From an uncultured Bacteroidales bacterium (lineage in GTDB: Bacteria; Bacteroidota; Bacteroidia; Bacteroidales; Bacteroidaceae): a stretch of DNA of 13,436 nt. Where the stretch lies: assembly GCA_937906165.1 (NCBI GenBank), contig CALCYA010000034.1, positions 1 to 13,436 on the forward strand, in the 5' to 3' direction. Of this stretch, positions 6,448 through 13,436 are shown one piece after another. A program made the position numbers and the translations under genes. A model generated the notes under the pieces. The model did not search any database, was not told the origin of the DNA, and was given only the letters and a program-made list of their open reading frames with translations. Numbering within the stretch: position 1 is the first letter of the stretch; each line of letters begins with the position of its first letter.

Positions 6448-8862
6448 TTATTTAAATGCCTCGGCACCGGCAACAATCCTGTCCACGACACCAAGTATCA
6501 ATATTATCTTTTCGTCAGCACCGGCAGGATATTCCTGTATACCGCGCCTTGACTCGAACCACTCGAGCTCTTCCTTTCCCTGGTTGGCACCAACCAGGGA
6601 GAAGACCGGAAGCAGCTGATGTGTCATCTGTGTCACCGTGGCAATATCCCTTTCCACCATTGCACTATGCAGGATATCCCTCTTTCTTCTGGTCTCGGCA
6701 ATGAAGGTACCCATAATCTGTACCAAGGCGGCATCATCTGCAGCAAATGCTGTAAGCTGCTCAAAATCGAAACGCATTGCTGGTACCAGACCAGACAGCA
6801 CATCAAGGAATGCCCTGCGTGTAAAAGGCTTATGCAGGCATGCAGCAAAGCCATGGTGCGAAAGCAACTCATTGTCCATGTCGCTCCTTGCCGTCATGGC
6901 TATCACCGGAATGCCGTCAAAGCCTGGCATACCATGCAGCTTTGCTATAAGCTCTATGCCATTCATGGCAGGCATCTGTATGTCTGTTACCACCACATCG
7001 AACCTTTTCTGTTGCAGATACAGGAAAAATTCATCGGGGTGCGTACAGCAGACAACCGAGACAGATGTCCCTTCAAGCAACGAGGCTGTCATCTCGAGCT
7101 GTAGCCTGTCATCATCTATGAGCAACAACTCAAAGGCAGGCACAGCATGGGGTTCATCCATGCCTGGCGCAACAGCAGTACCGCTGACACCGGAATACTC
7201 AACAGGCAGTGTCACATGGAATTCTGTTCCCTCACCCACACTGCTCTCAACCCTTATTGTGCCACCAAGAAGCTGCACGAGCTTGTTTGTTATGGCAAGA
7301 CCAAGCCCGAAACCCTCCTTACCCTGAGCATTCGGCAGCCTCATGAACTCCTTATATATAAGTTCCTGCTCCTGTGGTGTCATTCCGCAACCGCTGTCGC
7401 GCACACTGAAACTAAGCATGCCGTCCCCACTCTCAGCAGTGAGCTGCACACCACCCTCCGAGGTAAACTTAAGAGCATTGCTAAGTAGATTTTCGGCCAC
7501 TTGACGTATGCGCAGCGGGTCACCGACAAAAACAGCATCGAGGCCGTCATCTATGTTTCCCGAAAGGGTTAGCCCCTTCTCCGTTGCCTGCGGGAGGAAG
7601 CTGCCCAATATACCCCCGAAGAGCTCCTTTGCGTTGAAAGGAACCGACTGCTTCTCTATCTTGTCCGCGTCGAGCCTGTGGAAGTCAAGCAGCGAGGTGA
7701 CAAGGCTAAGCAGATGATTGGCAGATCCCTGCATGTTATGCAGGTAGAAGCGCTGACGGTCACCTGTGGTTATATTGTCGAGCAGTTCCACATAACCAAG
7801 TATGGCCCCTACAGGAGATTTTATATCGTGCGTGATGGTGAGCATCAGCTTCTCCTTTGCATCTAGCAGTTCCTCTGCACGCCGCTTGGCATTCTCGAGC
7901 TCTGTACGATAATGGTTGCTACGTGTTATATCACGCCATATGAAATAGAGGAATACGGCAGCCAACAGAAGCGAGAGCAAGGCTATGCAGGATATTACAA
8001 GTACAATCCTGCGGCGTATCCGATCATTCCCGGCGCTCTGCTGCATAATATGCCTCCTGCTCTCATCCTCTATAGTATTGAGCAGTTGCTGTACCTTGCC
8101 GTTGAGTTGCAGACTGCTGTAACTGAGGCTCTGCATCTGCCAGTTGAGCTTGCGCATACGCTCTCTTTGGCTGTCCGATACACGAAGCTGCATATCCTTA
8201 AGTATATCGGCTATAGTGTCGGACAAGGCCAGTTCACCAGCAGGCACATAAGACGGTATCTCATATATTGTGTCATTTATAACTGTAGAATCGCTCGAGG
8301 ATGGAGAAAAGACCTCACGCACACGCCTGAAGAAACTCTTGCGCTCACCAGGTACCTTGGTCGATGTTGTCTGAACGACAATCCTACCCTTCCCCGATTC
8401 CACAGCAGCAAGTGAATCCTGCAACAAAATCATGGCCTCTATCTCCTTACGGTATATGTCATCACTGTTGTCATTACGGATTATGGCCATGAGACTGCGC
8501 ATGTTCTTGTCCTTCTGTGCCATTAGCATGGCAACAGTGTCAATACGGGCAAGTTGCAGGGTATCATCGGTCATGCGCCGCAGCGAGTCAATATAAACAT
8601 CAGCATTAGACATGTTTTTCTTGTACTGACTATATTTTTCCACCTGCCCCACAGCGATGGTCTGCCCCACAATCTCGGCATGGTTAAGCTCATTTATTAT
8701 CCCGTTCGTTATGCGCCGCCTTATGGCTATCTGACTGTCAAAGTCATCGCTGACGGTCATGCTCTGCACACCACGGTAGATGAACACCATGGTGACAACA
8801 AGCAGCAGCACAAGCAGCACAAAACCGGCCGTAACCTTATAACGTATGGACATTTTAACCAT
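6448..8862 (-). CDS. hybrid sensor histidine kinase with receiver and HPt domains
   Basis: This 804-residue membrane kinase has a first membrane segment (about 10-29), a periplasmic helical sensor region (about 30-285) and a second segment (286-308). A short coiled linker leads to HisKA with His345 in THDIKSP. The HATPase domain shows NLLSNALKFT, DSGCGM and GFGLGL. A receiver (about 578-692) has Asp627 in DVVVTDIQMP and Lys678. An HPt-like C-terminal domain has candidate His748 in MTHQLLPVF. The expected relay is His345 to Asp627 to His748, then to Asp53 of the regulator encoded next in the operon. The sensor domain matches no ligand-binding fold I recognise; its Gln/Arg/Leu-rich helices suggest a four-helix-bundle type. 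ATG 8862 and ATG 8853 are both possible starts. The gene is divergent from the small membrane ORF at 9005. Confidence 0.95.
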   Translation of the reverse strand: MVKMSIRYKVTAGFVLLVLLLVVTMVFIYRGVQSMTVSDDFDSQIAIRRRITNGIINELNHAEIVGQTIAVGQVEKYSQYKKNMSNADVYIDSLRRMTDDTLQLARIDTVAMLMAQKDKNMRSLMAIIRNDNSDDIYRKEIEAMILLQDSLAAVESGKGRIVVQTTSTKVPGERKSFFRRVREVFSPSSSDSTVINDTIYEIPSYVPAGELALSDTIADILKDMQLRVSDSQRERMRKLNWQMQSLSYSSLQLNGKVQQLLNTIEDESRRHIMQQSAGNDRIRRRIVLVISCIALLSLLLAAVFLYFIWRDITRSNHYRTELENAKRRAEELLDAKEKLMLTITHDIKSPVGAILGYVELLDNITTGDRQRFYLHNMQGSANHLLSLVTSLLDFHRLDADKIEKQSVPFNAKELFGGILGSFLPQATEKGLTLSGNIDDGLDAVFVGDPLRIRQVAENLLSNALKFTSEGGVQLTAESGDGMLSFSVRDSGCGMTPQEQELIYKEFMRLPNAQGKEGFGLGLAITNKLVQLLGGTIRVESSVGEGTEFHVTLPVEYSGVSGTAVAPGMDEPHAVPAFELLLIDDDRLQLEMTASLLEGTSVSVVCCTHPDEFFLYLQQKRFDVVVTDIQMPAMNGIELIAKLHGMPGFDGIPVIAMTARSDMDNELLSHHGFAACLHKPFTRRAFLDVLSGLVPAMRFDFEQLTAFAADDAALVQIMGTFIAETRRKRDILHSAMVERDIATVTQMTHQLLPVFSLVGANQGKEELEWFESRRGIQEYPAGADEKIILILGVVDRIVAGAEAFK

Positions 8863-8881
8863 GTTTATCCTTTTGACAGGA

Positions 8882-8889
8882 CAAAGTTA
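8882..8889 (-). promoter_or_regulatory. -7 box of the kinase-regulator operon promoter
   Basis: TAACTTTG on the minus strand matches TAnnTTTG exactly and lies 20 bases upstream of ATG 8862. No clear TTTG -33 element is found 19-21 bases further upstream, so the promoter may be weak or activator-assisted. Confidence 0.5.
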
Positions 8890-8963
8890 TCATGATTGAA
8901 TATATTGGCACCTATAATAATGTTAAAATTATAAAACCTTACGGCAACAAAGACAGATAATGC

Positions 8964-8971
8964 TAATTTTG
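8964..8971 (+). promoter_or_regulatory. -7 box upstream of the small membrane ORF
   Basis: TAATTTTG matches TAnnTTTG exactly and is followed by a 33-base stretch before ATG 9005. The -33 region is poor (no TTTG). A start near 8978 would make an alternative ATG at 8981 almost leaderless, which favours the second ATG. Confidence 0.45.
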
Positions 8972-9004
8972 CACAGAGTCATGACAAATGCCACAAACAA
9001 AACC

Positions 9005-9103
9005 ATGAAGGACTACTTCTACTTTACCAAAGGACAACGCAGGGGGATAATAATGTTTATTATCATCATAGCTGTCATTATTGCCCTTAAATGGATGATA
9101 TAA
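9005..9103 (+). CDS. 32-residue membrane microprotein resembling the ComEA-like N-terminus
   Basis: The ORF reads MKDYFYFTKGQRRGIIMFII, then a hydrophobic run ending KWMI and a TAA stop. That is a short amphipathic and basic N-terminus followed by one membrane segment. From memory, the YFTKGQRRGI segment followed by a hydrophobic helix is how Bacteroidota helix-hairpin-helix (ComEA-like) proteins begin; the DNA-binding HhH domains that should follow are absent. An A-rich leader (CACAAACAAAACC) precedes the ATG, typical of translation starts in this phylum. It is either a genuine microprotein or the remnant of a truncated comEA-like gene. An in-frame ATG at 8981 would add eight residues. It lies between the divergent kinase operon and ruvB. 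Confidence 0.5.
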   Translation: MKDYFYFTKGQRRGIIMFIIIIAVIIALKWMI

Positions 9104-9140
9104 AAATCGCGTTATTTTTAAAAATACCACCATAATATGC

Positions 9141-9148
9141 TATTTTTG
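9141..9148 (+). promoter_or_regulatory. -7 box of the ruvB promoter
   Basis: TATTTTTG matches TAnnTTTG exactly, with TTTA 20 bases upstream in place of the -33 TTTG. The predicted start near 9155 leaves about 16 bases before ATG 9171. An AT-only palindrome, TATTTTTAAAAATA, lies just upstream at about 9113-9126. Confidence 0.6.
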
Positions 9149-9170
9149 CAAATAATAGAAAAATGATAAT

Positions 9171-10190
9171 ATGAATACAGACTTCAATATACGCGGAAAG
9201 AACAGCGACAAGGAGTTTGAGAATGCCCTCAGGCCACTCTCCTTCCCCGACTTCAACGGACAGGAGAAAATCGTGAGCAACCTCAAGATTTTTGTCCAGG
9301 CTGCAAAGATGCGCGGCGAATCACTCGACCACGTGCTGCTGCACGGCCCCCCGGGACTGGGAAAGACCACACTCAGCAACATCATCGCCAATGAACTTGG
9401 TGTAGGCTTCAAGGTGACATCGGGCCCAGTGCTCGACAAGCCGGGAGACCTTGCAGGTATCCTCACATCATTAGAGCCCAACGACGTGCTCTTCATCGAT
9501 GAGATACACCGCCTGTCGCCCATTGTCGAGGAGTACCTCTATTCGGCCATGGAGGATTACCGCATTGACATCCTCATTGACAAAGGACCGTCGGCCCGCT
9601 CGATACAGATTGACCTTAGCCCGTTCACACTCATCGGTGCCACCACACGCAGCGGACTGCTCACAGCCCCGTTGCGCGCACGCTTCGGCATAAACATGCA
9701 CCTTGAATACTACGACAGCAAGACACTGGCAGGCATCATCAGCCGCTCGGCACAGATTCTTGGTGTGACATTCGACGAGGAGGCCACATACGAGATTGCA
9801 CGCCGCAGCCGCGGAACGCCACGTATTGCCAACGCACTGCTGCGCCGTGTGCGCGACTTTGCACAGGTGATGGGTAACGGACACATAACGAACTCGATTG
9901 CAAAGTTGGCCCTTGAGGCATTGAACATTGACAAGTACGGACTCGATGAGATTGACAACAAGATATTGTGTACAATCATCGACAAGTTCAAAGGTGGTCC
10001 TGTGGGAATAGGAACAATCGCCACAGCATTGAGCGAGGATACCGGAACCATAGAGGAGGTGTACGAGCCTTACCTCATAAAGGAAGGCTTCATCAAGCGT
10101 ACCCCACGCGGACGCGAGGTGACCGACCTTGCATACAAGCACCTGGGACGCAGCCGCTACAACAACGGCGAACAGGGAACGCTGTTTTAA
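9171..10190 (+). CDS. ruvB: Holliday junction branch migration ATPase RuvB
   Basis: RuvB is the hexameric AAA+ motor that, with RuvA, drives branch migration of Holliday junctions in recombination and repair. The 339-residue product matches the usual length. It shows the family opening ALRPLSFPDFNGQEKI, Walker A GPPGLGKTT (59-67), Walker B LFIDEIH (Asp110, Glu111), sensor 1 GATTRSG (156-162), the arginine-finger region LRARFG, and sensor 2 RRSRGTPRIANALLRRVRDFAQV. The C-terminal winged helix contains EEVYEPYLIKEGFIKRTPRGR. It begins at the first ATG after a good -7 box. ruvB followed by a polysaccharide flippase is, as I recall, a common order in Bacteroidales. No ruvA or ruvC lies nearby. 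Confidence 0.98.
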   Translation: MNTDFNIRGKNSDKEFENALRPLSFPDFNGQEKIVSNLKIFVQAAKMRGESLDHVLLHGPPGLGKTTLSNIIANELGVGFKVTSGPVLDKPGDLAGILTSLEPNDVLFIDEIHRLSPIVEEYLYSAMEDYRIDILIDKGPSARSIQIDLSPFTLIGATTRSGLLTAPLRARFGINMHLEYYDSKTLAGIISRSAQILGVTFDEEATYEIARRSRGTPRIANALLRRVRDFAQVMGNGHITNSIAKLALEALNIDKYGLDEIDNKILCTIIDKFKGGPVGIGTIATALSEDTGTIEEVYEPYLIKEGFIKRTPRGREVTDLAYKHLGRSRYNNGEQGTLF

Positions 10191-10215
10191 ACGGATATAG
10201 AAATTGTAAACCGTT

Positions 10216-10251
10216 AATAAAACCGGGAATAAAACCGGGAATAAAACCGGG
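10216..10251 (+). repeat. three perfect tandem copies of a 12-bp unit
   Basis: AATAAAACCGGG occurs at 10216-10227, 10228-10239 and 10240-10251 without a mismatch, followed by a partial unit (AATTAATAAAA). It lies 25 bases after the ruvB stop codon and just before the second structured repeat. Perfect identity suggests recent slippage, so copy number may vary between strains. Confidence 0.9.
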
Positions 10252-10272
10252 AATTAATAAAAAGATAAAATA

Positions 10273-10346
10273 CAAGGCTTGCGAAACTCTAAAAACCGCA
10301 GTTTACTTAGCGTAAATGAGGATTTTTAGAGTTTTGTATAACGCAG
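10273..10346 (+). repeat. structured repeat, copy 2 (short form)
   Basis: The copy has CAAGGCTTGC (10273-10282), seven variable bases and TAAAAACCGCA (10290-10300). The right block (10302-10328) includes TTTAC-ttagc-GTAAA and GAGGATTTTTA, and the end is TAACgCAG. AAACTCTAAAAA (10284-10295) pairs perfectly with TTTTTAGAGTTT (10323-10334), a 12-bp stem. The bases next to the conserved A and T runs differ completely from copy 1 (ACTC/GAGT here, GCCT/AGGC there), but each copy keeps its own arms complementary. It lies in the 200-base gap between ruvB and the flippase, oriented with both genes. Function unknown; a transcription attenuator, ncRNA or palindromic mobile element are all possible. Confidence 0.75.
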
Positions 10347-10390
10347 TAGTTTGCTTTTTATTAATTTCCCCTAATTGCAAAATATAACCT

Positions 10391-11860
10391 ATGGGTAAAC
10401 TACAATCCTTAGCAAAAGACACAGCAATATACGGCCTCAGCAGTATAATAGGCCGCTTCCTGAACTATCTGCTGGTGCCGCTCTACACTGCAAAGATGAG
10501 TGTGGAGAGCGGTAACTACGGTGTTGTAACAAACGTTTATGCATGGACTGCAATATTGCTGGTGTTGCTCACATTCGGCTTTGAGACAACATTCTTCCGC
10601 TTCGCAAGCAAGGAGAATGCCGACATCAAGAGAGTGTTCTCGATGTCGATGCAGGTTGTAGGCTCGCTGTGCGCAGTGTTCCTGCTTGCAGTATTTATGT
10701 TCCTGCCCGGTATTTCAGAGACATTGGGATATGCAGCCAACCCGGAGTTCATTGGAATGATGGCCGTTGTTGTGGCACTTGACGCATTGCAGGCAATACC
10801 TTTCGGACTGCTCAGGTTGCAGAAGCGCCCGCTCAAATTCGCCGCGCTGAAGCTGCTGTTCATTGGAATGAACATAGCAATGAACCTGTTCGCCTTTGTT
10901 GCCCTACCCTACCTTGCCGCTGAAATACCCGACACGTTCGCACGCTTCTACGACCCGCACAACCAGGCATTCTACGTGTTCTTCATCAATCTGCTGTGCA
11001 CATCGTCAATAACATTCTTCTTTATACCGGAGCTAAGAATGTTCCGTTTCACGGCCGACAAGACACTGCTCAAGAGCATGCTCAGCTACTCATGGCCGCT
11101 GCTGCTGTTGGGAATAGCCGGAATATTGAACCTGAATGCCGACAAGATAATATACACCTGGCTGGTACCCGGAAAGCAAGGAATTGTTGACCTCAGTATT
11201 TACGGAGCATCGGTAAAGGTCGCGGCCATAATGGCAATGCTCATGCAGGCATTCCGTTATGCCTACGAGCCGTTCGTGTTCGGCAACAGCAAGGAGAAAG
11301 AGAGCAAGAAGCTGTATGCCGACGCAATGAAATATTTCATAGTAGTTGCAATGATTGCGTTCCTGTGCGTCGTATTCTACATGGATATCCTGCGTTATAT
11401 CATAAGCCCCAACTATTGGGAAGGACTTAAGGTTGTACCCATTGTAATGGCAGCCGAGATATTTATGGGAATATATTTCAACCTCTCGTTCTGGTACAAG
11501 CTCAACGACGAGACATACTGGGGTGCCATTTTCTCATTCATAGGCTGTGCTGTGCTCTTTGCCATGAACATACTGTTGGTACCGAAGTACGGCTACATCG
11601 CCTGCGCCTGGGCTTCGTTTGCCGGGTACTTCACGGCAATGACACTCTCCTACATTGTGGGACAGAAACGCAATGCAATAAACTATGACCTCAAGAACAT
11701 ATTTTCATATGTAGCTGTATTCGTGTGTCTCTTCACCATATCAACCCTCCTGCCATTCGACAACAGCCTTGTAAAGATGGGATGCAACACTGTTCTGTTG
11801 GCACTATATCTGGGATTCGTATTCCTGAATATAAAGAAAGAGAGAAGAAAAAAGAAATAA
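10391..11860 (+). CDS. polysaccharide flippase of the MOP/Wzx-like family
   Basis: The 489-residue protein is hydrophobic throughout, with about 12-14 membrane segments and a basic tail (KKERRKKK). It begins LAKDTAIYGLSSIIGRFLNYLLVPLYT, the typical first helix of lipid-linked oligosaccharide exporters in the MOP superfamily (Polysacc_synt type), which move undecaprenyl-linked sugars across the inner membrane. It is not next to glycosyltransferases, so the substrate (capsule, O-antigen-like glycan or another lipid-linked sugar) is unknown. Its steady position after ruvB, as I recall for the order, suggests a housekeeping exporter rather than a strain-specific capsule locus. The start is the first ATG in frame. 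The upstream gap contains the tandem and structured repeats and only a poor promoter candidate (TTTG at 10350, TAATTGC at 10372, spacer 18). Confidence 0.9.
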   Translation: MGKLQSLAKDTAIYGLSSIIGRFLNYLLVPLYTAKMSVESGNYGVVTNVYAWTAILLVLLTFGFETTFFRFASKENADIKRVFSMSMQVVGSLCAVFLLAVFMFLPGISETLGYAANPEFIGMMAVVVALDALQAIPFGLLRLQKRPLKFAALKLLFIGMNIAMNLFAFVALPYLAAEIPDTFARFYDPHNQAFYVFFINLLCTSSITFFFIPELRMFRFTADKTLLKSMLSYSWPLLLLGIAGILNLNADKIIYTWLVPGKQGIVDLSIYGASVKVAAIMAMLMQAFRYAYEPFVFGNSKEKESKKLYADAMKYFIVVAMIAFLCVVFYMDILRYIISPNYWEGLKVVPIVMAAEIFMGIYFNLSFWYKLNDETYWGAIFSFIGCAVLFAMNILLVPKYGYIACAWASFAGYFTAMTLSYIVGQKRNAINYDLKNIFSYVAVFVCLFTISTLLPFDNSLVKMGCNTVLLALYLGFVFLNIKKERRKKK

Positions 11861-11872
11861 AATATATCTGTC

Positions 11873-12211
11873 GTGACAAGTGGAATATACGGCACATGGA
11901 GTACCGAAGAACTGTTCATAGGAAACGAATGGGTGAAGGCAATCGATTGTAATGTGAACATGACCACAACTTTCGCTCCCGACGGGAAATATACCGAAAA
12001 GAGCATAACACCCGACGGATATGAGATTACAAACTCGGGAATCTTTACAATAGACGGCAACAGTATAAAAGCAACTGACGGCGATGAAGAGATATGCAGC
12101 ATATCCATTATAGCGGTGGAAAAGGAGAATGCCGAATTCCTTGTGTCATTCGACAACGGCAAGAGAGAGGTAAGGATAAAGAGTCTTTTGAAAACCGCAG
12201 AACAGAAGTGA
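11873..12211 (+). CDS. small lipocalin-like protein, GTG start
   Basis: The 112-residue product starts MTSGIYGTWSTEELFIG and has the beta-strand rhythm of lipocalin-like domains (GTW; FAPDGKYTEK; YEITNSGIFTIDGNSIKATDGD). No signal peptide or lipobox is visible, although many relatives in this phylum are lipoproteins. The best start is GTG 11873, 12 bases after the flippase stop. The two genes share the same reading frame and only TAA plus four codons separate them. It is likely co-transcribed with the flippase. It could be a cytosolic ligand-binding protein, a piece of a former lipoprotein that lost its signal sequence, or part of an original longer ORF. Function unknown. Confidence 0.6.
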   Translation: MTSGIYGTWSTEELFIGNEWVKAIDCNVNMTTTFAPDGKYTEKSITPDGYEITNSGIFTIDGNSIKATDGDEEICSISIIAVEKENAEFLVSFDNGKREVRIKSLLKTAEQK

Positions 12212-12214
12212 CGA

Positions 12215-12231
12215 CGGCATATCTGTTGCCG
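12215..12231 (+). terminator. weak hairpin after the lipocalin-like ORF
   Basis: CGGCA (12215-12219) pairs with TGCCG (12227-12231) around a 7-base loop, 3 bases after the stop codon. A second small stem, CATTC/GAATG, follows near 12247-12259. Neither has a U tract. They may mark the end of the flippase transcript, but the support is slight. Confidence 0.3.
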
Positions 12232-12310
12232 ACCCGATAGGTAAGGCATTCTCAGAATGGCATGCAATACAGTTATGTCTATTATTGAATTTTATAAAAA
12301 ATAATTTGCC

Positions 12311-13294
12311 ATGAACAGATACGTATTCATAATACTGGCAGCATTCATCCATTTCAGCAATGCAATAGGCCAAGAAGTTGAATTGGTTCTGCCCGATGAA
12401 CTTTACCTTACGGAAAGCGACGGTTGGGCAGGCACGCACAAAGGATGGGAGATACAGGAAAAACTGATTGGAAGTTCATCGGTTGAGGAACTTGATTCAA
12501 TGGCACGACATGCTGAAAAGCCGGCTACAAGAGCATTAGCTTTCGGTGCATTGATGGCAAACGATGAACACAAAAGCAGATGTTATGATATTCTGCTCAC
12601 AAAACTCTGGGATAAGGATACATTATTGATGGTGAGCTTTGATGTTTATATTGAGGAGAACGTTGCTCAATATATGCTAAATCTAATAGTACAAGATTCA
12701 ATGCTTACCGAAAGAGAGATACACACTCTCGACAGCATAATTGTATTCTGCAATGGAATGGAACATTTGGACAAGTCATGGCCAATATCAAGGCTAATGG
12801 AAACAGAAGATATTTACGAAAGAACAAAGGAATTGTACTTGAATGGAGAATCTTATCTTTTGCCGTTTCTTGCCGAATACCAAAATCCGAAGGATACTTT
12901 ATTGATAATTGAAGCTTTACGCGAATATAACATTGGACTGGACAACGAAGGTGTAAAAAAAAGGAAAAATGGAAGGACCAATGATGCACTTATTGCTGTT
13001 GCCATATGGAGGGATAAAGCTTTCATTCCCTTTATTGAAGAGATAAGGAATTATGAAACCAAAAGAAATTATCTGGACTACTTCCGTATTAAAGCATTGT
13101 TCATGGCTGTAATGGCATACGACAATAAATGGGCATATAACTTCATAGAAGAGACATTTAAAAAAGTTAAACAGAAACATCAGATATATTACCAAGAAGA
13201 ACTCTACAAAGCCTTCTACCAAGGATACAGTATAGAGCGTTTCCTTCCTTTGATAAATAAATACGGTAAAAAACCAAGATTAGGATTTTTTTGA
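12311..13294 (+). CDS. secreted helical-repeat protein of unknown function
   Basis: The 327-residue product has a signal peptide (MNRYVFIILAAFIHF, likely cleaved after Ala18 in SNA or near Gly20) and no lipobox, so it should be exported. The mature part is almost entirely predicted helix. Spaced hydrophobic helices such as ATRALAFGALMAN, DALIAVAIWRDKAFIPFIEEI and RIKALFMAVMAY suggest a HEAT-like or related alpha-alpha solenoid. I do not recognise a defined family. The gene is clearly richer in A and T than the rest of the window and uses more AAA, GAA, ATA and TTT codons, which may indicate a recently acquired or weakly constrained gene. A run of eight A residues occurs at about 12955-12962 inside it. 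No clear promoter was found; a TAATTTG at 12303 is too close to the ATG to serve as its -7 box. Confidence 0.75.
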   Translation: MNRYVFIILAAFIHFSNAIGQEVELVLPDELYLTESDGWAGTHKGWEIQEKLIGSSSVEELDSMARHAEKPATRALAFGALMANDEHKSRCYDILLTKLWDKDTLLMVSFDVYIEENVAQYMLNLIVQDSMLTEREIHTLDSIIVFCNGMEHLDKSWPISRLMETEDIYERTKELYLNGESYLLPFLAEYQNPKDTLLIIEALREYNIGLDNEGVKKRKNGRTNDALIAVAIWRDKAFIPFIEEIRNYETKRNYLDYFRIKALFMAVMAYDNKWAYNFIEETFKKVKQKHQIYYQEELYKAFYQGYSIERFLPLINKYGKKPRLGFF

Positions 13295-13296
13295 AA

Positions 13297-13335
13297 CAAT
13301 AGGGAATCTTGTTTATAATAATATGTATCCTATTG
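13297..13335 (+). terminator. possible hairpin after the last gene
   Basis: CAATAGG (13297-13303) can pair with CCTATTG (13329-13335) around a 25-base AT-rich loop, just after the stop codon at 13294. The loop is long and there is no U tract, so this is only a possible terminator. Confidence 0.3.
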
Positions 13336-13396
13336 CTATTATGAAGTATCCCGACCGACTTTGAAGTGATCTTGAATTCAGGGCTCAACGTAAAAA

Positions 13397-13428
13397 GTTG
13401 AGGGGTACAAAATAAATGTTTATTTTTG
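13397..13428 (+). promoter_or_regulatory. promoter directing transcription out of the right edge
   Basis: GTTG (13397-13400), a 20-base spacer and TATTTTTG (13421-13428) fit the -33/-7 spacing of Bacteroidota promoters, with an exact -7 box. The -33 part also forms half of a small inverted repeat, CTCAAC (13384-13389)/GTTGAG (13397-13402), a possible operator. The gene it serves lies beyond the window. Confidence 0.5.
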
Positions 13429-13436
13429 CTGTCAAC

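Noticed and set aside
6619..7104. Several plus-strand ORFs of 100-230 codons opposite the hybrid kinase
   Set aside because: They overlap one another and lie wholly within well-conserved HATPase, receiver and HPt coding sequence; no promoter or domain supports them.
8905..8922. TTGGCAC on the plus strand upstream of the small ORF, as a second sigma-54 promoter
   Set aside because: Ten bases after the GG there is AA instead of GC or GT, so no -12 element exists.
9471..10142. A 223-codon minus-strand ORF inside ruvB
   Set aside because: RuvB on the plus strand is unmistakable over its full length; the antisense product is Cys-rich and resembles nothing.
12955..12962. Run of eight A residues as a programmed slippage site
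   Set aside because: The frame is open on both sides and neither alternative frame leads to a recognisable extension, so an ordinary Lys-rich stretch is the simpler reading.

Overview
The window looks like chromosomal DNA from the order Bacteroidales (Bacteroides/Prevotella/Muribaculaceae-like). Several independent signs support this. Most genes are preceded by the Bacteroidota -7 box TAnnTTTG, two of them with a -33 TTTG exactly 20 bases upstream, and Shine-Dalgarno sequences are weak or absent. The protein families are also typical: an M20 deacylase with the GPGDTARSHTANEY tail, ruvB followed by a polysaccharide flippase, and a hybrid kinase with a C-terminal HPt domain. No transposase, phage gene, rRNA, tRNA or CRISPR array was seen.

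Layout. Bases 1-250 hold no convincing gene. An argE-like M20 deacylase (minus) and prfB (plus) diverge from a compact intergenic region with two facing promoters. prfB is followed after 6 bases by a CYTH triphosphatase-family gene and a strong hairpin. Next come a structured repeat (3170-3321), a VanZ-family membrane protein (minus), a perfect 36-bp palindrome and a coiled-coil lipoprotein (minus).

The core of the window (about 3.95-8.9 kb) reads as one signalling unit on the minus strand. A membrane hybrid histidine kinase (HisKA-HATPase-REC-HPt) is followed 22 bases later by an NtrC-type response regulator (REC-AAA+-Fis HTH, intact GAFTGA). Beyond it lies the lipoprotein, whose upstream region has a near-consensus sigma-54 -24/-12 promoter. 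About 70-120 bp further upstream are four TGTGGA repeats spaced 10, 10 and 12 bp, the last forming a 17-bp dyad. I infer that the kinase and regulator switch on the lipoprotein through sigma-54.

On the plus strand beyond 8.9 kb are a 32-codon membrane microprotein resembling only the N-terminus of Bacteroidota ComEA-like proteins, ruvB, a 12-bp tandem repeat, a second copy of the structured repeat (10273-10346), a flippase, a small lipocalin-like ORF in frame with the flippase, and an AT-richer gene for a secreted protein of unknown function. A promoter at the right edge points to a gene outside the window.

The two observations most worth pursuing are the kinase/regulator/sigma-54/lipoprotein circuit, and the two-copy repeat whose variable arms differ between copies yet stay perfectly complementary within each copy.
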